From Acidovorax temperans (lineage in GTDB: Bacteria > Pseudomonadota > Gammaproteobacteria > Burkholderiales > Burkholderiaceae_C): a stretch of DNA of 64,000 nucleotides. This document shows, one piece after another, positions 18,051 to 26,745 of this stretch. The position numbers were made by a program, and so were the translations under genes. Every line of letters begins with the position of its first letter. Position 1 is the stretch's first letter. The stretch lies in contig NZ_VFPV01000003.1 in assembly GCF_006716905.1 (NCBI RefSeq), positions 248,001 through 312,000 of the forward strand, read 5' to 3'. The notes beneath the pieces were generated by a model. The model worked only from the letters and a program-made list of their open reading frames with translations. It was not told where the DNA came from and did not search any database.

Positions 18051-18074
18051 TACTACTTATCCGAATAAGTAGTA
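18051..18074. promoter_or_regulatory. perfect palindrome between scoA and the PAS-LuxR gene
   Basis: TACTACTTAT, a 4-base spacer CCGA, then ATAAGTAGTA: ten perfectly paired positions in a 73-bp divergent intergenic region. A dimeric LuxR-type helix-turn-helix protein would fit such a site. Confidence 0.72.
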
Positions 18075-18093
18075 CCCCGTAAAGATTTGCACT

Positions 18094-18639
18094 ATGGACG
18101 TTGATTACCGACTCGCTTTCGATATGGCCCCCGTAGGCCTGGTGCTCTCACGCAACCGCACCATGGTCGACTGCAACCGGCATGTCTGCGAGATGTTTGG
18201 CGCTTCGCGCGAGGTCCTGATCGGCCAGTCGTTCCAGATACTGTATCCAAGCGCAGACGAGTATGAGCGCCTGGGCGCACACATGGAGCCCATCCTCAAC
18301 GCCAAGGGCCACTACGCCGACAACCGCATCATGAAGCGCGCCAACGGCGAGGTCTTCTGGTGCCATGTCTCGGGCCGCGCGCTGAACCGCGATGCGCCCC
18401 ATGAATCGGGCATCTGGAGTTTTGAAGACCTGAGCGCCCAGCGCCCCGTGAAGGCCGATTTGACGGGCCGCGAACGCGAAGTGGCAGCGCGCCTGCTGGA
18501 GGGGCTGACCTCCAAGGAGATCGGCCGGACGCTGGAAATCAGCCATCGCACGGTGGAGATTTACCGGGCACGCCTCATGCGCAAGTACAACGCGTCCACC
18601 GCAGCAGACCTGGTGCACAAGCTGCTGGCCGGGGGCTGA
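18094..18639 (+). CDS. PAS-LuxR transcriptional regulator
   Basis: A 181-residue regulator with an N-terminal PAS domain (about residues 5-115: FDMAPVGLVLSRNRTMVDCN, GQSFQILYPSADEYERL, MKRANGEVFWCHVSGRAL) and a C-terminal LuxR/FixJ-type helix-turn-helix (LTGREREVAARLLEGLTSKEIGRTLEISHRTVEIYRARLMRKY). No receiver domain. Such PAS-HTH proteins sense a small ligand or redox state in the cytoplasm. It is divergent from scoAB and the shared gap holds a perfect inverted repeat, which points to control of ketone-body/3-oxoacid use and of its own gene. Confidence 0.88.
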   Translation: MDVDYRLAFDMAPVGLVLSRNRTMVDCNRHVCEMFGASREVLIGQSFQILYPSADEYERLGAHMEPILNAKGHYADNRIMKRANGEVFWCHVSGRALNRDAPHESGIWSFEDLSAQRPVKADLTGREREVAARLLEGLTSKEIGRTLEISHRTVEIYRARLMRKYNASTAADLVHKLLAGG

Positions 18640-18650
18640 AAGAAAGACGT

Positions 18651-19040
18651 TCAGCCCTGCTTCGGCCCGTCGATCACCTCAGCGGCCGTGCGAAAAGCCT
18701 CCACCGCCGTGGGCACGCCGCAGTAGATGCTGGCGTGCAGCAACACTTCCTGGATTTCTGCCGCCGTCGCACCGTTGTTGAGCGCGCCGCGCACATGGCC
18801 CTTGAGCTCGTGCTGCTTGCCCAAGGCGGTAAGAAAAGCCACCGTGATCAGGCTGCGCGTCTTCATGTCGAGTCCTGGGCGCTGCCATACATCGCCCCAC
18901 GCATTGCGAGTGATGAACTCCTGAATAGGCTGCGTGAACTCTGTCACACCGTCGAGAGCACGTGCAACGAAATCCTCTCCCATCACCGCTTTACGCTGAA
19001 TCAATCCAGCGTCGTACTGGGCCTGTTGGTGCGCGTCCAT
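18651..19040 (-). CDS. carboxymuconolactone decarboxylase family protein (PcaC-like)
   Basis: A 129-residue protein matching 4-carboxymuconolactone decarboxylase in length and pattern: GLIQRKAVMGEDFVARALDG, ITRNAWGDVWQRPGLDMKTRSLITVAFLTAL, LKGHVRGALNNGATAAEIQEVLLHASIYCGVPTAVEAF. It lacks the CxxC of AhpD-type members, having a single Cys (YCGVP), which fits the decarboxylase branch of protocatechuate degradation. No other pca genes are in the window apart from the SCOT pair, which may then serve as the 3-oxoadipate transferase. Convergent with the PAS-LuxR gene, 12 bp apart. Confidence 0.8.
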   Translation of the reverse strand: MDAHQQAQYDAGLIQRKAVMGEDFVARALDGVTEFTQPIQEFITRNAWGDVWQRPGLDMKTRSLITVAFLTALGKQHELKGHVRGALNNGATAAEIQEVLLHASIYCGVPTAVEAFRTAAEVIDGPKQG

Positions 19041-19281
19041 GGTCTTGTACCTTTATACAAAACCGTTATCATGCGGCAAGGCTTGGAATGCCTATCGCCA
19101 CCATGCAGAAATACGATCCCCGCGACCTTGCGGTAAAAATAGCAAAAATTGATAATCATTTCACTGGCGATACAGATGATCTATTCATCAGGTGCCGCCA
19201 AGCCTTCCCGCTTGCGCCTTGGCATTGCTGTGGCACGAGCGTTTTCCAGCCAGTCTGACCACCAATGAAAGGGACATCGCC

Positions 19282-20730
19282 ATGACCAAACTCACCACCG
19301 TTGCAGGCGCGCCGGTTGCCAACAACCAGGACTCGCTGACCGCCGGCCCGCGCGGCCCCATGCTGCTGCAGGATGTGTGGCACCTGGAAAAGATGGCCCA
19401 TTTCAACCGCGAAGTGATCCCCGAGCGCCGCATGCATGCCAAGGGTTCGGGCGCGTTTGGCACTTTTACCGTCACCCAGGACATCACGCGCTACACGGCG
19501 GCCAAAATCTTTTCTGCAGTGGGCAAGCAGACCGAAATGTTCGCGCGTTTTTCTACCGTGGCCGGCGAGCGCGGTGCGGCAGATGCCGAACGTGACATCC
19601 GCGGGTTCGCCATGAAGTTCTACACCGAAGAAGGCAATTGGGACCTGGTGGGCAACAACACGCCGGTGTTCTTCTTTCGCGACGCGCTCAAGTTCCCCGA
19701 CCTGAACAAGGCCGTCAAGCGCGACCCGTACACCAACATGCGCAGCGCCGAGAGCAACTGGGACTTCTGGACCAGCCTCCCCGAAGCGTTGCACCAGATC
19801 ACCATCGTGATGAGCGACCGCGGCATTCCGCGCGGCTACCGGCACATGCACGGCTTCGGCTCGCACACCTACAGCTTCATCAACGCGGCCAACGAGCGCT
19901 TCTGGGTCAAGTTCCACTTCGTGAGCCAGCAGGGCATTGAAAACCTGTCGGATGCCGAAGCCGCCGCCGTGGTCGCGGGTGACCGCGAAAGCAGCCAGCG
20001 CGACCTGCTCGAAGCCATCGACCGGAGCGAGTTCCCCCAATGGAAACTGTGCGTGCAGATCATGCCCGAGGCAGATGCCGCCACCTACCGCTTCCACCCG
20101 TTCGACCTGACCAAGGTCTGGAGCAAGAAGGACTATCCGCTCATCGAAGTGGGCATCGTCGAGCTCAACCGCAACCCGCGCAATTACTTTGCCGATGTCG
20201 AGCAGGCCTCGTTCACCCCCGCCAACATGGTGCCGGGCATTGGCCCCTCGCCCGACCGCATGCTGCAGTCGCGCCTGTTCTCTTACGGTGACGCGGCGCG
20301 CTACCGCCTGGGTGTCAACCACCACTCCATCCCGGTGAACGCGCCCCGCTGCCCCGTGCACAGCTACCACCGCGACGGTGCCATGCGCGTGGACGGCAAC
20401 CACGGCGGCACGATTGCGTATGAGCCCAACACCAAGGGCGAATGGCAAGAGCAGCCTGCCTACGCAGAGCCACCGCTGGCCCTGCACGGCCCCGCCGACC
20501 GCTGGGACTACCGCGCCGACGACAACGACTACTTCACCCAGCCGGGCGACCTGTTCCGCCTGATGACACCCGACAAGCAGCAGCTGCTCTGCGAGAACAC
20601 GGCACGCAACATTGCCGGGGTGTCCCAGCACATTGTTGACAAGCACATCGCGCACTGCACGCAGGCCGACCCGGCCTACGGCGCAGGCGTGGCGCGCGCC
20701 ATCGAAGCGCAGCGCGCCGGTCGCCTCTAA
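19282..20730 (+). CDS. katA: catalase (clade 3, small subunit)
   Basis: A 482-residue monofunctional heme catalase that dismutates hydrogen peroxide. The distal-side catalytic His is in [17 protein letters not shown] (H52), the Asn region is [12 protein letters not shown], and the proximal heme-ligand Tyr is in [14 protein letters not shown] (Y335). Length fits small-subunit catalases. Start ATG 19282 has an adjacent GA-rich ribosome binding site (aatgaaaggga). The upstream gap of about 240 bp is AT-rich near 19135-19190 and probably contains the promoter. Ends in a strong terminator. Confidence 0.96.
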   Translation: MTKLTTVAGAPVANNQDSLTAGPRGPMLLQDVWHLEKMAHFNREVIPERRMHAKGSGAFGTFTVTQDITRYTAAKIFSAVGKQTEMFARFSTVAGERGAADAERDIRGFAMKFYTEEGNWDLVGNNTPVFFFRDALKFPDLNKAVKRDPYTNMRSAESNWDFWTSLPEALHQITIVMSDRGIPRGYRHMHGFGSHTYSFINAANERFWVKFHFVSQQGIENLSDAEAAAVVAGDRESSQRDLLEAIDRSEFPQWKLCVQIMPEADAATYRFHPFDLTKVWSKKDYPLIEVGIVELNRNPRNYFADVEQASFTPANMVPGIGPSPDRMLQSRLFSYGDAARYRLGVNHHSIPVNAPRCPVHSYHRDGAMRVDGNHGGTIAYEPNTKGEWQEQPAYAEPPLALHGPADRWDYRADDNDYFTQPGDLFRLMTPDKQQLLCENTARNIAGVSQHIVDKHIAHCTQADPAYGAGVARAIEAQRAGRL

Positions 20731-20756
20731 AACGCCCCTGCGCGGACCAGCGCAGC

Positions 20757-20793
20757 AGCCCCCGCAACCGAGCTGGCGGTGCGGGGGCTTTTT
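20757..20793 (+). terminator. terminator of katA
   Basis: AGCCCCCGCA pairs with TGCGGGGGCT around a 13-base loop, followed by TTTTT. Confidence 0.9.
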
Positions 20794-20837
20794 CATGGCT
20801 ATGCTGGAGCCCTGACATTCGTAAGGAGACAACCCCC

Positions 20838-21413
20838 ATGGCCGCGCGCTACCCTTTTCCCGATCTGAACACCCTGCCCGAGGACATCCGCACCCGCTTC
20901 CTTGAGGTGCAGGAGAAGGCGGGCTTCATCCCCAACGTGTTTCTGGCGTTTGCGCGCCGCCCGGCCGAGTGGCGGGCGTTTTTCGCCTACCACGACGCAC
21001 TCATGCTCAAGGAAGAAGGCAGCCTGACCAAGGGCGAGCGCGAGATGATCGTCACTGCCACCAGCGCGGCCAACCAGTGCCTGTATTGCGTGGTGGCGCA
21101 TGGCGCGATCCTGCGCATCTACGAGAAAAAACCGTTTGTGGCCGACCAGGTGGCTGTGAACCACCGCAAGGCCGACATCACGCCGCGCCAGCGTGCCATG
21201 CTCGACTTTGCGATGAAGGTCTGCCAGCGCTCGCACGAGGTGGAGGACGCCGACTTCACCGCCCTGCACGCCCATGGCTTTGACGACGAGGACATCTGGG
21301 ACATCGCGGCCATCACGGCGTTCTTTGGCCTGTCCAACCGCATGGCCAGCTTTGCGGGCATGCAGCCCAATCCCGAGTTCTATCTGATGGGTCGGGTGCC
21401 CAAGCAGAAGTGA
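20838..21413 (+). CDS. peroxidase-related (AhpD/CMD-like) protein
   Basis: A 191-residue protein of the uncharacterised peroxidase-related family within the AhpD/CMD superfamily. It carries the redox CxxC with the following His (NQCLYCVVAHGAIL, Cys at about 80 and 83), the motif that in AhpD reduces peroxiredoxin partners. The start is MAARYPFPDLNTLPEDIRTRF with an AAGGAG ribosome binding site. Just downstream of catalase on the same strand but after a terminator, so probably separately transcribed; the proximity suggests oxidative-stress use. Confidence 0.85.
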   Translation: MAARYPFPDLNTLPEDIRTRFLEVQEKAGFIPNVFLAFARRPAEWRAFFAYHDALMLKEEGSLTKGEREMIVTATSAANQCLYCVVAHGAILRIYEKKPFVADQVAVNHRKADITPRQRAMLDFAMKVCQRSHEVEDADFTALHAHGFDDEDIWDIAAITAFFGLSNRMASFAGMQPNPEFYLMGRVPKQK

Positions 21414-21440
21414 TCAGCACGACACAATTGCTGCATTTTT

Positions 21441-21485
21441 GATAGCTGCCAGCGCTTATCCATAAAGCGCTGGAGCCCTATTTCA
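21441..21485. repeat. palindromic intergenic repeat copy
   Basis: GATAGCTGCCAGCGCTTATC, CATA loop, AAGCGCTGGAGCCCTATTTC: a typical copy lying between two convergent genes, where it may also act as a terminator. Confidence 0.88.
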
Positions 21486-21493
21486 CTAAATTT

Positions 21494-21919
21494 TCAGTCC
21501 GCCGTCACCAACGTCCGCATCCAGTCCGGCAGCGGCGCCGCCTTCTGCTGCGGGAAGTCCACCCAGATGGTGGTGGCACCACCGGCCGCACAGATGACGC
21601 CCGGCTGGTCCACCCGCTCCATCGTGCCCCAGGTCTCGAACGTGGTACGGCCCGGGTCGCTCACGTAGAATTTGAGCAGCACATCGGCGGGGTATTCGAG
21701 CTGCTTGTAGAAGTTGCAGAACGCATTGACGATGACCGGCCCCTGCCCGCGCGGGTCGGGGTTGCAGCCCACCGACACCATCCAGTCGATGCGGGCCGTT
21801 TCCAGGTAGCGAAAGTAGACGGTGTTGTTGACATGGCCCATGGCGTCCATGTCGCCCCAGCGAACCGGGAAGCGTGTCTCAAAAACGAGCTTTTTGACCT
21901 CGGGGATTTCGATCTTCAT
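21494..21919 (-). CDS. acyl-CoA thioesterase (YbgC/4HBT hotdog family)
   Basis: A 141-residue hotdog-fold thioesterase. The signature RWGDMDAMGHVNNTVYFRYLETARIDW contains the catalytic Asp and the helix cap of the 4-hydroxybenzoyl-CoA thioesterase group; FCNFYKQLEYPADVLLKFYV is the following strand pair. Its ATG overlaps the stop of the upstream SDR gene by 4 bases (ATGA), so the two are translationally coupled. With the SDR and divergent ETF-QO this suggests fatty or aromatic acyl-CoA turnover. Confidence 0.88.
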   Translation of the reverse strand: MKIEIPEVKKLVFETRFPVRWGDMDAMGHVNNTVYFRYLETARIDWMVSVGCNPDPRGQGPVIVNAFCNFYKQLEYPADVLLKFYVSDPGRTTFETWGTMERVDQPGVICAAGGATTIWVDFPQQKAAPLPDWMRTLVTAD

Positions 21920-22698
21920 ACCGCGAAGCCGTCGTCCGCCGCAATCACCGCGCCATTGATGAAATGGCTCTGGTCACTGGCCAGCATGACCAGCAGTGCG
22001 TCCAGGTCCTGCGGCTGGCCTACGCGCTTGCGCGGCAGCATGTCCATGAGCTTCTTGCCCTGCTCGGTCTGCCAGTGGTGGTGGTTGATTTCGGTGTCGA
22101 TGTAGCCAGGGCAAATGGCATTCACGTTGATGCCGAACTTGCCCCACTCCAAGGCCATGGCCTTGGTCATCTGCACCACGGCGGCCTTGCTCATGCAGTA
22201 GGCGCCGATCTGCGGCAGCACCTTCAGGCCCGCCATCGACGCAATGTTGATGATGCGACCGCCCGTGAAGCTGCCCGGCGCGGCACCGCGCGAGCGGGCC
22301 AGCATGCGCTTGCCCACCTCTTGCGCCACAAAAAAGGCGCCCTTCACGTTGGTGTCGAAGATGAAGTCGTAATCCTCGGGCGTCACGTCCTGAATGCGCT
22401 GGGTCGTGCTCACGCCCGAGTTGTTGACCAGGATGTCAATCGAACCCATCTCGGTCTCGGCGTGCGCCACGGCGGATTTGATGGAATCGTGGTCCGTCAC
22501 GTCCAGCTCCACCACATGGGCGTCACCGCCCTCGCCTTCGATGCGGGCGCGCAGCTCCTTGAGCTTTTCGATGCGGCGGCTGGCCAGCACCACGCCCGCA
22601 CCCGCACGGGCCAGGGTGCGCGCGAATTGAGCGCCCAGGCCGCTGGAAGCGCCGGTCACGAAGGCCACGCGGCCAGACAGGTCGATGCTGTATGCCAT
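21916..22698 (-). CDS. SDR-family oxidoreductase
   Basis: A 260-residue short-chain dehydrogenase/reductase. Cofactor loop TGASSGLGAQFA (residues about 14-25), Asp at ELDVTDHDS, NNSG motif, catalytic Ser (NIASMAGLKV), and YxxxK (YCMSKAA); proline-glycine motif ICPGYIDTEI. Could act on 3-hydroxyacyl-CoA. ATG 22698 was chosen because a strong TGGAGGAAA ribosome binding site precedes it; a longer frame reaches 22764. Operon with the thioesterase. Confidence 0.9.
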   Translation of the reverse strand: MAYSIDLSGRVAFVTGASSGLGAQFARTLARAGAGVVLASRRIEKLKELRARIEGEGGDAHVVELDVTDHDSIKSAVAHAETEMGSIDILVNNSGVSTTQRIQDVTPEDYDFIFDTNVKGAFFVAQEVGKRMLARSRGAAPGSFTGGRIINIASMAGLKVLPQIGAYCMSKAAVVQMTKAMALEWGKFGINVNAICPGYIDTEINHHHWQTEQGKKLMDMLPRKRVGQPQDLDALLVMLASDQSHFINGAVIAADDGFAV

Positions 22699-22726
22699 TT
22701 GAATTTCCTCCAAATTCCGAAAAATA

Positions 22727-22738
22727 GAACGATCGTTC
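22727..22738. promoter_or_regulatory. candidate TetR-type operator
   Basis: GAACGATCGTTC is a perfect 12-bp palindrome in the divergent region between the SDR-thioesterase operon and ETF-QO. Such sites are typical of TetR-family repressors of acyl-CoA genes; no tetR gene lies in the window. Confidence 0.6.
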
Positions 22739-22841
22739 GATTGTGTGCGTTCGCTTGCATACAATCAGTCCCCAGCCAGACAGTGGACGCACCATTGCCG
22801 GTAGAAAATCAAACCATTATCAAACGCCCGACGAGACGCTC

Positions 22842-24542
22842 ATGACAAACGAAGAAATTCTTGCCCAGTACGGTCCCCGCGAATCCATGGAGTACGACGT
22901 GGTGGTCGTGGGCGGTGGCCCTGCCGGTCTGTCGACAGCCATTCGCCTCAAGCAACTGGCTGCTGAAAACGGCAAGGATGTGTCCGTGGTCGTGCTGGAA
23001 AAAGGCTCTGAGGCCGGCGCGCACATTCTCTCGGGCGCCATCATGGACCCCAAGGCCCTGACCGAGCTGATCCCCGACTGGAAGGCCAAGGGCGCCCCGC
23101 TGAACCAGCCGGTGACCGACGATGCCTACATCTTCCTGAGCAAGAAGTCGGGCTTTCGCGTGCCCAACCCGCTGCTGCCCCCCTTTGCACACAACCACGG
23201 CAACTACATCGTGAGCCTGGGCGCCGTCACCAAGTGGCTGGCCGAGCAGGCCGAAGCCCTGGGCGTGGAAATCTTCCCCGGCTTCGCGGCGGCTGAGGTG
23301 CTGTACAACGAAGACGGCTCGGTGCGCGGCGTGGCCACGGGCAACCTGGGCATCAGCAAGGAAGGCGAGCCTACCGACAACTTCCAGCTGGGCATGGAAT
23401 TGCTGGGCAAGTACACCGTGTTTGCCGAAGGCGCACGCGGCCACCTGGGCAAGCAGCTGATTTCCAAGTACCACCTGGACGAAGGCCGTGACCCGCAAAG
23501 CTTCGGCATCGGCATCAAGGAACTGTGGGAAATCGACCCCAAGCGCCACCAGCCCGGCTTTGTGATGCACACCGCTGGCTGGCCCATGGAGAACGACACC
23601 TACGGCGGTGCGTTCCTGTACCACCTGGAAGGCAACAAGGTCGCCGTCGGTTTTGTGACGGGTCTGGGCTATTCCAACCCCTACCTCAGCCCGTTTGAAG
23701 AATTCCAGCGCTGGAAGACGCACCCCAACGTCCGCTACTACTTCGAGAACGAAAAGGGCGAAGTCACCGCCAAACGCCTGTCGTACGGCGCGCGCGCCAT
23801 CAACGCCAGCGGCATCAACGCGCTGCCCAAGACGGTGTTCCCCGGCGGCGCACTGGTGGGCTGCAATGCGGGTTACCTCAACGTGGGCCGCATCAAGGGC
23901 AGCCACGCCGCCATCAAGACCGGCATGCTGGCGGCCGAAGCCGCCTATGAAGCGGTGGTGGCAGGCCGCCAGCACGACGAGCTGAGCGCCTACCCCAAGG
24001 CGTTTGAAGCCAGCTGGCTGCACACCGAGCTGAACAAGGACCGCAACTTCAAGAACTGGTTCAAGTACGGCCTGACCACCGCCACGCTGATGAACGGCTT
24101 TGAACAATTCGTGCTGCGCGGCCATATCCCCTGGACGCTGCACCGCGACAAGCCCGACCACGCCTACCTGAAGCCTGCAGCGCAGTGCAAACCCATCGAC
24201 TACCCCAAGCCCGATGGCAAGCTGACGTTTGACCGCCTCTCCAGCGTGTTCATCAGCAACACCAACCACGAAGAGAACCAGCCTGCGCACTTGACGCTGA
24301 AAGATGCCAGCGTGCCGGTGAAGATCAACCTGGCGAAGTACGCCGGTCCCGAGGCACGCTACTGCCCGGCCGGGGTGTACGAGTTTGTGCCCGACACGTC
24401 CAAGGGCGGCGATGCCCAGCGCCTGCAGATCAACGCGCAAAACTGTGTGCACTGCAAGACCTGCGACATCAAGGACCCCACGCAGAACATCGTGTGGGTG
24501 ACGCCCGAAGGCGGTGGCGGCCCGAACTACGCGGGCATGTAA
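22842..24542 (+). CDS. electron transfer flavoprotein-ubiquinone oxidoreductase
   Basis: A 566-residue membrane-associated flavoprotein that passes electrons from ETF (reduced by acyl-CoA and other dehydrogenases) to ubiquinone. FAD-binding loop VVVVGGGPAGLSTAIRL near residue 20, GSEAGAHILSGAIMDP typical for the family, and a C-terminal 4Fe-4S domain with CPAGVYE and NCVHCKTCDIKDPTQNIVW. Length matches ETF-QO (about 550). Start ATG 22842 (MTNEEILAQYGPRESMEYDV); the open frame continues upstream but without family character. Divergent from the SDR pair, sharing the palindrome. Confidence 0.96.
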   Translation: MTNEEILAQYGPRESMEYDVVVVGGGPAGLSTAIRLKQLAAENGKDVSVVVLEKGSEAGAHILSGAIMDPKALTELIPDWKAKGAPLNQPVTDDAYIFLSKKSGFRVPNPLLPPFAHNHGNYIVSLGAVTKWLAEQAEALGVEIFPGFAAAEVLYNEDGSVRGVATGNLGISKEGEPTDNFQLGMELLGKYTVFAEGARGHLGKQLISKYHLDEGRDPQSFGIGIKELWEIDPKRHQPGFVMHTAGWPMENDTYGGAFLYHLEGNKVAVGFVTGLGYSNPYLSPFEEFQRWKTHPNVRYYFENEKGEVTAKRLSYGARAINASGINALPKTVFPGGALVGCNAGYLNVGRIKGSHAAIKTGMLAAEAAYEAVVAGRQHDELSAYPKAFEASWLHTELNKDRNFKNWFKYGLTTATLMNGFEQFVLRGHIPWTLHRDKPDHAYLKPAAQCKPIDYPKPDGKLTFDRLSSVFISNTNHEENQPAHLTLKDASVPVKINLAKYAGPEARYCPAGVYEFVPDTSKGGDAQRLQINAQNCVHCKTCDIKDPTQNIVWVTPEGGGGPNYAGM

Positions 24543-24548
24543 GCCTGC

Positions 24549-24572
24549 AAAAACCATAGCGCATTGCGCTTA
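24549..24572. repeat. degenerate short copy of the palindromic repeat
   Basis: AAAAACCATAGCGCATTGCG then CTTA keeps the AAACCATAGC start and a shortened GCGC stem. It directly precedes a terminator. Confidence 0.45.
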
Positions 24573-24574
24573 AC

Positions 24575-24598
24575 GGGCCTGCCTTGCAGGCCCTTTTT
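24575..24598 (+). terminator. terminator of ETF-QO
   Basis: GGGCCTGC-CTT-GCAGGCCC followed by TTTTT. Confidence 0.9.
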
Positions 24599-24758
24599 CT
24601 TTGGATAACCGATGGCGGCACGAATAGCAGAGCACCCGCGTGGGACGGCTGCCGCCAGCAGGCGGCCCGCCAGGCCCAGCGAAGTAAACTCATGGGCTGG
24701 CCCCAACGCAGCCTCACCGGGGCCCGCGGTATCTCTCCTCCTCAGAAAGTCCCCGAAG

Positions 24759-25730
24759 ATGAACTTGAAGCAATTGCCCTGGATGTCCTTGGGCGCCCTC
24801 GCCCTGGCCGTAGCCGCCATCTCCCCCGCCAGCGCACAGCAAAAATCTGTGGCCGTGACGGCCATCGTGGAACACCCTGCCCTTGACTCGGTTCGCGACG
24901 GCGTGCAGGCAGCCCTGAAAAAGGCAGGCTTCGAGTCCGGCAAAAACCTGAAGTGGCAGTACCAAAGCGCCCAGGGCAACACCGGCACCGCTGCGCAAAT
25001 CGCCCGCAAGTTCGTGGGTGACAATCCCGACGCCATCGTGGCCATTGCCACGCCCTCGGCCCAGGCCGTGATTGCATCGACCAAGACGGTGCCCGTGGTC
25101 TTCTCCGCCGTGACCGACCCCGTCGCCGCCAAGCTGGTCAAGGACTGGGAGCCATCGCGCGGCAACGTGACTGGCGTGTCGGATCTGCTGGCTCTGGACA
25201 AGCAGATGGAACTGGTCAAGCAGGTGGTGCCCAACGCCAAGCGCGTGGGCGTGGTCTACAACCCCGGCGAAGCCAACTCGGTGGTCGTGGTCAAGCAATT
25301 GCAGACCCTGTTGCCCAAGCTGGGCATGACGCTGGTGGAAGCCGCAGCGCCCCGCTCGGTGGATGTGAGCAGCGCCGCACGCAGCCTGATCGGCAAGGTC
25401 GATGTGATCTACACCAGCACCGACAACAACGTGGTGTCGGCCTACGAAGCGCTGGTGAAGGTCGGCCAGGACGCCAAGATCCCGCTGGTGGCATCCGACA
25501 CCGACAGCGTCAAGCGCGGCGCCATCGCCGCCTTCGGCATCAACTACCGCGACCTGGGCGAGCAGACCGGCCGCATGGTGGCGCGCATCCTCAAGGGCGA
25601 AAAGCCTGGCGACATCAAGCCCGAGATCAGCACCAAGATGGAGCTGTTCGTGAACCCCGGCGCTGCCGAAAAGCAGGGCGTGAAGCTGTCCGACGCGCTG
25701 GTCAAGTCGGCCGCGCAAGTGGTGCAGTAA
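24759..25730 (+). CDS. ABC transporter substrate-binding protein (TrpX-like)
   Basis: A 323-residue periplasmic protein of the ABC_sub_bind family. Signal peptide LGALALAVAAISPASAQQ, then KSVAVTAIVEHPALDSVRDGVQAALKKAGF, ATPSAQAVIASTKTVPVVFSAVTDPVAAKLV and VGVVYNPGEANSVVVVKQL, all characteristic. It is the first gene of a three-gene importer with permease and ATPase downstream. Related systems (TrpXYZ) import tryptophan or other amino acids; the ligand here is not established. ATG 24759 (MNLKQLPWM) was chosen over a longer frame beginning at 24612 because the signal peptide starts here. Confidence 0.9.
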   Translation: MNLKQLPWMSLGALALAVAAISPASAQQKSVAVTAIVEHPALDSVRDGVQAALKKAGFESGKNLKWQYQSAQGNTGTAAQIARKFVGDNPDAIVAIATPSAQAVIASTKTVPVVFSAVTDPVAAKLVKDWEPSRGNVTGVSDLLALDKQMELVKQVVPNAKRVGVVYNPGEANSVVVVKQLQTLLPKLGMTLVEAAAPRSVDVSSAARSLIGKVDVIYTSTDNNVVSAYEALVKVGQDAKIPLVASDTDSVKRGAIAAFGINYRDLGEQTGRMVARILKGEKPGDIKPEISTKMELFVNPGAAEKQGVKLSDALVKSAAQVVQ

Positions 25731-25832
25731 GCACCCCGTGCTGCAGGGCTGGGCGCATGCCCGGCCCCTCCGGCAGGAGCCATGCACCGCGTGGCTCCTG
25801 CTTTGTTTTTCCCCTTGCTGGCCCCGCTGCCC

Positions 25833-26723
25833 ATGTCCTTCTTTTCCCTGCTCGGCGCCGTTGAAATCGGCCTGATCTTCAGCCTGGTGGCCCTGGGCGT
25901 TTTCATTTCGTTCCGGCTGCTGCGTTTTCCCGATCTCACGGTGGATGGCAGCTTCCCGCTGGGCGGCGCCGTCTGCGCCATTCTGATTTCCACCGGCACC
26001 AACGCCTGGGTGGCCACACTGGCTGCCACGGCGGCTGGCGCCGTGGCCGGGCTGATCACCGGCTGGCTCAACGTCAAGCTCAAGATCATGGACCTGCTGG
26101 CCAGCATATTGATGATGATTGCGCTGTACTCCATCAACCTGCGCATCATGGGCGGGCCCAACGTGCCCCTGATCAACGACCCCACGCTGTTCGTGCTGCT
26201 GCAGCCCGAAGGCATGCAGGACTACATTGCGCGCCCGCTGATCCTCGCCGTCATCGTGGTGGCCGCCAAGCTGCTGCTGGACTGGTTTTTCGCCACCGAA
26301 CGGGGCCTGGCCATCCGCGCCACCGGCTCAAATGCCCGCATGGCCCGCGCCCAGGGCGTGAACACCGGCGCCATGCTGCTGCTGGGCATGGCCATCTCCA
26401 ACGGGCTGGTGGGCCTGGCGGGTGCGCTGTTTGCGCAAACGCAGGGCGGCTCCGACATTTCCATGGGCATCGGCACCATCGTCATCGGGCTGGCTGCCGT
26501 GATCGTGGGCGAGAGCATCCTGCCCTCGCGCCGCCTGATCTATGCCACGCTGGCGGTCATCATCGGCGCCATCGCCTACCGCTTCTTCATTGCTCTGGCG
26601 CTCAACAGCGACTTCATCGGCCTCAAGGCACAAGACCTGAACCTGGTCACCGCCGTGCTGGTGGCCGTGGCGCTGGTGATTCCGCAGCTCAAGCGCAAGT
26701 TCGCCAAGCGCAAGCCGTCCTGA
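25833..26723 (+). CDS. ABC transporter permease (TrpY-like, BPD_transp_2)
   Basis: A 296-residue membrane protein with about eight hydrophobic segments. SLLGAVEIGLIFSLVALGVFISFRLLRFPDLTVDGSFPLG is the family-typical N-terminus; RATGSNARMARAQGVN is the cytoplasmic coupling region and IGTIVIGLAAVIVGESIL a later helix. Start ATG 25833 is preferred; an in-frame ATG at 25782 would add 17 residues. 102 bp after the binding protein and 22 bp before the ATPase, one operon. Confidence 0.9.
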   Translation: MSFFSLLGAVEIGLIFSLVALGVFISFRLLRFPDLTVDGSFPLGGAVCAILISTGTNAWVATLAATAAGAVAGLITGWLNVKLKIMDLLASILMMIALYSINLRIMGGPNVPLINDPTLFVLLQPEGMQDYIARPLILAVIVVAAKLLLDWFFATERGLAIRATGSNARMARAQGVNTGAMLLLGMAISNGLVGLAGALFAQTQGGSDISMGIGTIVIGLAAVIVGESILPSRRLIYATLAVIIGAIAYRFFIALALNSDFIGLKAQDLNLVTAVLVAVALVIPQLKRKFAKRKPS

Positions 26724-26745
26724 ACCCGCGCACCGAAAGAGCCCC

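Noticed and set aside
16636..19040. A complete protocatechuate (pca) pathway
   Set aside because: Only a PcaC-like protein and a CoA-transferase pair are present; no pcaGH, pcaB, pcaD or pcaF lies nearby, so the SCOT reading is kept.
19135..19195. Possible Fur or OxyR box upstream of katA (TTGATAATCATTTC)
   Set aside because: Only a partial match to a Fur-type GATAAT repeat and no clear OxyR spacing; not strong enough to list.
19156..20832. 558-residue open frame antisense to katA
   Set aside because: Shadow of the catalase gene, no domain or signal.
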